Shown piece by piece: positions 4,816 to 8,606 of a DNA stretch of 8,606 bases. Within the stretch, counting starts at the first letter, position 1; every line of letters begins with the position of its first letter. The DNA lies in assembly GCA_001872165.1 (NCBI GenBank), contig MNXK01000130.1:1-8606 (forward strand), in the 5' to 3' direction. Source of the DNA: Anaerolineae bacterium CG2_30_58_95. GTDB taxonomy: Bacteria; Chloroflexota; Anaerolineae; Anaerolineales; Villigracilaceae. A program made the translations under genes and the position numbers. The notes beneath the pieces were generated by a model. It did not search any database. It was given only the letters and a program-made list of their open reading frames with translations, and had not been told where the DNA came from.

Positions 4816-4845
4816 CTTTCGACCTTAGACTTTCGACCTTAGACC
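4804..4845 (-). repeat. Six-unit heptamer array spanning the dehydratase/FemAB junction
   Basis: Six consecutive + strand 7-mers fit TTMRACY (TTCAACC, TTCAACT, TTCGACC, TTAGACT, TTCGACC, TTAGACC). The array covers the whole 23-bp gap and both gene ends. The first unit in transcription order (4845-4839) contributes the TAA stop of the dehydratase. The next units contribute a TAAGG ribosome site and the TTG start of the FemAB gene. Confidence 0.88.
4823..4827 (-). promoter_or_regulatory. Ribosome-binding site that decides the FemAB TTG start
   Basis: TAAGG on the - strand lies 7 nt before the TTG at 4815-4813, a suitable spacing. The same TAA (4827-4825) closes the frame upstream, so no earlier start is possible. 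Both elements are products of the heptamer array. Confidence 0.55.
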
Positions 4846-6746
4846 AGTGAAGTAAGATCCGGCGGCGGGGTCGCGCGCACGGCCGCGCTCGGTATGGTCG
4901 CATCCAGCAGGTCCAGGATGGCAACTTTCTCCCCATCCTGCGCCAATCGCAACAGCTCATCCACGGTCTGCTGAAGCGAGCTTGCGGCGGGGACGGTTTC
5001 CTCTTCCTCGACGCGGAAAATCTCGGGGTGGGCTGTCGGCTGATAGCGCATCCCTTCATCCCACAAATCTTCGCTCAGTTTCTCACCGGGGCGGATGCCG
5101 GTGAAGTCAATCTCGATATCCTTGCCCGGTTCGAGACCGGAGAGGCGGATCAAATCCTCGGCCAGGTCAAGGATGCGCACTTGCTGCCCCATATTCAGCA
5201 AGAAGACTTCGCCGCCCTGGCCCATGGCCGCAGCCTGTAAGACGAGATGAACGGCTTCCGGGATGGTCATGAAGTAGCGCTTCATGTCCGGGTGGGTGAT
5301 CGTGACCGGGCCACCGTGAGCGATCTGCCGTTTGAAAAGCGGCACCACACTGCCCCGGCTGCCCAACACATTGCCGAAGCGGACGATGGAATAGGCGCGC
5401 CCGGTACGGAAAGCGGCATCCAGGACGATCATTTCGGCCACGCGTTTCGTGGCGCCCATCACACTGACCGGGCGGATGGCCTTGTCGGAAGAGATCATCA
5501 CCAGCCGCTCGACATCACAGGCGCCGGCTGCCTCGACCACGTTGCGCGTCCCGATAATGTTATTGGTTACAGCCTCTTCCACATTGGCTTCCATCAAAGG
5601 CACGTGCTTGTGCGCGGCGGTATGGAAGATCACCTGCGGACGGTGATTTTTCATGATGGTGAGCAAGCGCGGCAGGTCGCGAATATCTGCAATGACCGGC
5701 TGCAGCGGCAGGGAGGGGTAATTATCCTGGAGATCCAACAAGGCCTCGAAGATGCTGTTTTCGCCATGGCCGAGCAGCACCAATTCACTCGGCCCCCAAC
5801 GGGCAATTTGGAGGCAGATTTCCCGGCCGATTGAACCACCTGCACCCGTGACGAGTACGCGCTTCCCGCTCAAAGATGCCCCTATCAGTTCATTTTGGAT
5901 CTGAACAGGTTCCCGCCGCAGCAGGTCGGTGATGTCTACCTCTCGCAACCGGCTGACGCTGACCTTGCCGCCCAGCAGCTCATATATTCCAGGCATACTC
6001 CTGGACGGTACGCCGTTCAGGCGGCAGATATCTGTCACCATGCGGACCATGCGTCCTCCCGCGCTGGGGATGGCAATGATAACCTCATCCACCGGGCGGG
6101 TATTGAGCACGTGATCCAAATCGGCTAACTTCCCGATCACCGGGATGCTGTATATTTGATGTTTTTGCTTGGCCTGCTCGTCGTCCAGGTAGCCGATCGG
6201 CCTCAGGCTCAACTGGGGATTCTTCTGAATCTCACGCACCACCAGCGCCCCTGCATCCCCTGCCCCGACGACCAGAACGTTACGGACTCTCCCGGCGGGT
6301 CGCTTTACTCCTGAAGCCTGGCTTTCAGCGATTAATCGCATTGAGAGTCGGAATCCGCCGATGCCGATGAGCGAGAGCACCCAATCAATGGCAAGAGTAG
6401 AGCGTGGGAAGCCGATGAAGAACTGTGCCGAGTAAAGGGCAATCATGACTGCCGAGACGATGGCCGAGGCGACCGTCACGGCCATGCTGATCAGCTTCAA
6501 TTCGTTCGTACTGGCGTAAGCCCATTGGCGGCGATACAAACCGAACAGGTAATAAGTCATTGGTTTGATGATCAGGCTGACAGCAATCAACCAGTAGGCC
6601 GATGGCAGGTAAAAGTAAAAATAAGTGCCTTCCAACCGCAATGCATAAGCGCCCATGACAGAGGCGATGGTTAACAGCAAATCAATCAAGATGACAAACC
6701 GATTGCGAATATTCAGGCGAGATTTTATATTCATTGACGCATCCAT
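4839..6746 (-). CDS. Membrane-anchored nucleoside-diphosphate-sugar dehydratase/epimerase (CapD/WbpM type)
   Basis: This 635-residue protein has the size and layout of WbpM/CapD polysaccharide biosynthesis proteins, which are UDP-HexNAc 4,6-dehydratases or epimerases at the inner face of the membrane. Four hydrophobic segments at about 17-36, 46-70, 86-109 and 118-132 form the membrane domain. A first Rossmann-like domain carries 'VLVVGAGDAGAL' (157-168). The catalytic SDR domain carries 'VLVTGAGGSIGREI' (297-310), 'DIRD' (354-357), 'HTAAHKHVPLME' (375-386), 'ISSDKAIRPVSVMGATKRVAEM' region (418-439) and 'RPGEKLSEDLWD' (552-563). The usual catalytic Tyr of YxxxK is Met430 (MGATK), as in the S-M-K triad known from WbpM, so this is a family trait rather than damage. 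The start at 6746 is the longest; M5 at 6734 gives an ATGA overlap with the epimerase stop and is equally plausible. No repeat insert is seen except the array at the stop codon. Confidence 0.93.
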   Translation of the reverse strand: MDASMNIKSRLNIRNRFVILIDLLLTIASVMGAYALRLEGTYFYFYLPSAYWLIAVSLIIKPMTYYLFGLYRRQWAYASTNELKLISMAVTVASAIVSAVMIALYSAQFFIGFPRSTLAIDWVLSLIGIGGFRLSMRLIAESQASGVKRPAGRVRNVLVVGAGDAGALVVREIQKNPQLSLRPIGYLDDEQAKQKHQIYSIPVIGKLADLDHVLNTRPVDEVIIAIPSAGGRMVRMVTDICRLNGVPSRSMPGIYELLGGKVSVSRLREVDITDLLRREPVQIQNELIGASLSGKRVLVTGAGGSIGREICLQIARWGPSELVLLGHGENSIFEALLDLQDNYPSLPLQPVIADIRDLPRLLTIMKNHRPQVIFHTAAHKHVPLMEANVEEAVTNNIIGTRNVVEAAGACDVERLVMISSDKAIRPVSVMGATKRVAEMIVLDAAFRTGRAYSIVRFGNVLGSRGSVVPLFKRQIAHGGPVTITHPDMKRYFMTIPEAVHLVLQAAAMGQGGEVFLLNMGQQVRILDLAEDLIRLSGLEPGKDIEIDFTGIRPGEKLSEDLWDEGMRYQPTAHPEIFRVEEEETVPAASSLQQTVDELLRLAQDGEKVAILDLLDATIPSAAVRATPPPDLTSLV

Positions 6747-7756
6747 TCTATCGTCCGGCGCAGGCTATCTGCCAGAAGGATTTGAGCGCGGAAGCCCAGT
6801 TTGGCGGCGGCAAGCTGCGGGTCGCCGGCCGAACGGTAAATGTCGCCAGGTCGCGGCGCGGCGTACTGCGGCGCGGGCGCGCTGGGAAAGAGTTGCATGA
6901 GCGTCTCCACGAGATCGTTGATGCGTGTCTCGCGGCCGGTGCAGATGTTGCATACCTGACCGGCTGCCTGTGGGCGATCCGCTGCCAGCAAATTGGCGCG
7001 CACCACATCCTGGATGTAGATCAGGTCACGCGTCTGTCCGCCGTCGCCGTAGACGATGACCGGCTGCCCGGCCAGCAGGCGGCGGATGAAGATTGGCACG
7101 GCTGCGGCGTACTGCGTATCGGGCGATTGGCGCGGGCCGAACACGTTGAAATAGCGCAGGGCGACCACTTCCAGGCCGAAGGAGCGGGTGTACAAACCGG
7201 CGTAGATTTCGGCGATTTGCTTGGAAGCTGCGTAGGGTGAAAGCGGCTGCAGCCGCGTATCCTCCGAGAGCGGCAGGGCGTCCGAATCGCCGTAGACGGC
7301 CGCGCTGGAAGCCAGCACCACGCGCCGCACGCGCGCCTGGCGCGCCGCCTCGAGCAGGATTTCCGTCCCGCCCACGTTGACATCGAAGCATGATTGCGGT
7401 TCGGTCATGGACTGCGGCGCGGAGACGAAGGCCGCCTCGTGGAAGACGACCTCCACATCCCGGACGGCCTCGCGCACCCGCGCCGGGTCGCGCAGATCGC
7501 CTTCCAATACTTCTAGTCTCGATAGTTCACAATCCTTTTGAAGAGGGGGCTCCCATGCCCCCGAATCGCAGGCGTGGGAGCCTGCTCCACTGTAAAGTTG
7601 GGGTTTATTGAGACTGCCGCCCAACCCGGCCAGGTTTTCGCGCCGCCCGGTCGAGAAGTTGTCCAGCACGCGGACGAAGTTACCGCCTTCGAGTAATGCC
7701 TGAACGATGTGTGAGCCGATGAAACCGGCTCCGCCGGTGACAAGATAATGCCTCAT
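6731..7756 (-). CDS. NAD-dependent nucleotide-sugar epimerase (UDP-glucose 4-epimerase-like extended SDR)
   Basis: This 341-residue extended SDR enzyme probably interconverts UDP-hexoses or UDP-HexNAc at C4 to feed the glycan pathway. The NAD-binding 'YLVTGGAGFIGSH' is at 4-16, and the catalytic set is S151 in 'LASSAAVYGDS' with Y175 and K179 in 'SPYAASKQIAE'. 'RYFNVFGPRQ' (201-210), 'VYGDGGQTRDLIYIQDVV' (235-252) and 'RPGDIYRS' are typical of GalE/WbpP-like sequences. GGGAG just before the ATG and a 1-nt gap from the preceding stop (TAG-C-ATG) show translational coupling with the sugar transferase. About 31 residues (49-79, 'NKPQLYSGAGSHACDSGAWE' and following) between 'ENLAGLGG' and 'LEVLEGDLRD' are foreign to the family and coincide with a 101-bp hairpin element. 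This falls in a surface loop after the NAD-specificity region. Exact substrate unknown. Confidence 0.92.
   Translation of the reverse strand: MRHYLVTGGAGFIGSHIVQALLEGGNFVRVLDNFSTGRRENLAGLGGSLNKPQLYSGAGSHACDSGAWEPPLQKDCELSRLEVLEGDLRDPARVREAVRDVEVVFHEAAFVSAPQSMTEPQSCFDVNVGGTEILLEAARQARVRRVVLASSAAVYGDSDALPLSEDTRLQPLSPYAASKQIAEIYAGLYTRSFGLEVVALRYFNVFGPRQSPDTQYAAAVPIFIRRLLAGQPVIVYGDGGQTRDLIYIQDVVRANLLAADRPQAAGQVCNICTGRETRINDLVETLMQLFPSAPAPQYAAPRPGDIYRSAGDPQLAAAKLGFRAQILLADSLRRTIEWMRQ
7515..7615 (-). repeat. 101-bp hairpin element inserted in frame in the epimerase gene
   Basis: AGTCTC (7515-7520) and GAGACT (7610-7615) are inverted ends. Inside, GGCTCCCA (7548-7555) pairs perfectly with TGGGAGCC (7575-7582), and the stem extends by GCC/GGC (7557-7559, 7571-7573). 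Two competing hairpins also exist: GGGGGC-TCCCAT-GCCCCC (7545-7562), and GTGGGAGC with GCTCCAC (7574-7590, one bulge). The boundaries coincide with the segment of the epimerase protein that has no family counterpart. Confidence 0.75.
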
Positions 7757-7757
7757 G

Positions 7758-8606
7758 CTATCTCCCGCGCAAGCCGAACACCTGCCCGACGGTGCGCAGC
7801 AGGATGATGATGTCCATCAGCAGGTTGCGGTGCTTGATATAGTAGAGGTCGTATTCGAGCTTGATCGCCATTTCTTCGACGGTGGTGTAGTAACTGTAGT
7901 TGACTTGCGCCAGGCCGGTGACGCCTGGCTTGACCAGCAAGCGCGCCCGGTAGAAGGGGATTTGTTTCTGGAATTCGGCGATCCATTCCGGTCGCTCGGC
8001 GCGCGGGCCGATCAGGCTCATTTCCCCGCGCAGGACGTTGAGGAACTGCGGCAGTTCGTCAATGTGCGCCTTACGCAGGAAAGAGCCTACACTCGTAATG
8101 CGGCTGTCCTTTTCCTGAGTCAACTGGACTTTGCCATCTTTTTCGGCGTCCTGGCGCATCGTGCGGAACTTGTAGATGTCATAGGGTTTGCCACCCTTGC
8201 CGGAACGGATTTGCCTGTAAATGATGGGAGAGCCGCTGTCGAGCAGGGTGAGGATTGCAACCAGAGGATAGATCGCTGCACAAATACCCAGGCCGACCAA
8301 ACCGCCCATGATGTCGAGGAAACGCTTGCCGGCTTCGTAGAACCCGCCGACGCGCGCCTCGTCCACGAAGGAACGCAGCAACCAGTCCGATTCCAGGTGA
8401 CGAACAGGTACACGTCCCATCATCTCCTCATACAATGTGGGCATGGGCGTGACCTCGATGCCGCTTTCCTGTGCATCCAGGATGGCTTGGAAGGTGCTGC
8501 CCTGCATCTCGCCGGTAATGGCAACGACGATGTCGGTAACGCGCTCTTTTTCTGCAATTTCCAGCAGGTGGTCGCTTTGGCCGAGAATTGGGTATTCCTC
8601 CACCTG
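7758..8606 (-). CDS. Polyprenyl-phosphate sugar-1-phosphate transferase (WcaJ/WbaP-like), C-terminal part
   Basis: These are 282 C-terminal residues of an exopolysaccharide biosynthesis polyprenyl glycosylphosphotransferase, which transfers a sugar-1-phosphate from a UDP-sugar to undecaprenyl phosphate and so starts a surface glycan repeat unit. The frame is open at the window edge; the GTG at 8603 lies within a CoA-binding-like domain ('[20 protein letters not shown]'), so the true start is upstream. In the bacterial sugar transferase domain, counted from that GTG, I see '[14 protein letters not shown]' (93-106) with the re-entrant hydrophobic helix to about 122, 'KFRTM' (145-149), '[20 protein letters not shown]' (182-201), '[12 protein letters not shown]' (225-236) and '[11 protein letters not shown]' (250-260). 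A full-length protein would add four N-terminal membrane helices outside the window. It is the first visible gene of the glycan block. Confidence 0.92.
   Translation of the reverse strand, partial: QVEEYPILGQSDHLLEIAEKERVTDIVVAITGEMQGSTFQAILDAQESGIEVTPMPTLYEEMMGRVPVRHLESDWLLRSFVDEARVGGFYEAGKRFLDIMGGLVGLGICAAIYPLVAILTLLDSGSPIIYRQIRSGKGGKPYDIYKFRTMRQDAEKDGKVQLTQEKDSRITSVGSFLRKAHIDELPQFLNVLRGEMSLIGPRAERPEWIAEFQKQIPFYRARLLVKPGVTGLAQVNYSYYTTVEEMAIKLEYDLYYIKHRNLLMDIIILLRTVGQVFGLRGR

Noticed and set aside
5028..5834. Long + strand frames opposite the dehydratase
   Set aside because: These are antisense shadows caused by GC-rich codon use. They lack recognisable motifs, while the - strand protein is fully conserved in layout.
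4839..6746. Dehydratase thought inactive because the YxxxK tyrosine is missing
   Set aside because: Met in place of Tyr (MGATK) is the known S-M-K triad of the WbpM subgroup, so it does not indicate loss of function.

Overview
The window is GC-rich bacterial DNA, most likely from a Chloroflexota bacterium of the Anaerolineae type. That assignment is inferred from the gene mix (ADP-forming acyl-CoA synthetase, tandem FemAB proteins, CapD-like dehydratase) and from the dense short-repeat families. No taxonomic marker gene is present. Two gene blocks converge on a hairpin terminator at about 709-740: the 3' end of an acyl-CoA synthetase on the + strand, and a long same-strand series on the - strand that fills the rest of the window.

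Read in the direction of transcription (right to left), the - strand block contains the following genes. First is the C-terminal part of a polyprenyl-phosphate sugar-1-phosphate transferase, which starts a surface glycan (7758-8606, cut by the window edge). It is followed by an NAD-dependent nucleotide-sugar epimerase (6731-7756), a membrane-anchored CapD/WbpM-type UDP-sugar dehydratase (4839-6746), and two tandem FemAB-family aminoacyltransferases (3691-4815 and 2447-3691). Next come a PLP-dependent D-cysteine desulfhydrase/ACC-deaminase-family enzyme (1445-2404) and a type II toxin-antitoxin pair (RHH antitoxin 1182-1421, PIN toxin 759-1175). Junctions are tight (1-nt gap, overlaps, 23-nt gap, 1-nt overlap, 42-nt gap), which suggests one envelope-glycan/cell-wall operon. 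The toxin-antitoxin pair has its own extended -10 promoter and a perfect palindromic operator, both overlapping the end of the upstream gene.

The most unusual content is not a gene. At least eight short repeat structures are built into the coding sequences and junctions of this cluster, seven of them in or next to the two FemAB genes. They include tandem heptamer and octamer arrays (2845-2908, 3491-3553, 3695-3742, 4579-4613, 4804-4845) and palindromic elements (3206-3251; 4371-4425 duplicated at 4449-4503; 7515-7615). All are read through in frame and add extra peptide to otherwise ordinary enzymes. At two gene junctions the arrays appear to supply the stop codon, the ribosome-binding site or the start codon. 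They resemble in spirit the heptameric STRR repeats of cyanobacteria and the Rickettsia palindromic elements that insert in frame into genes, but I cannot assign them to a named family.
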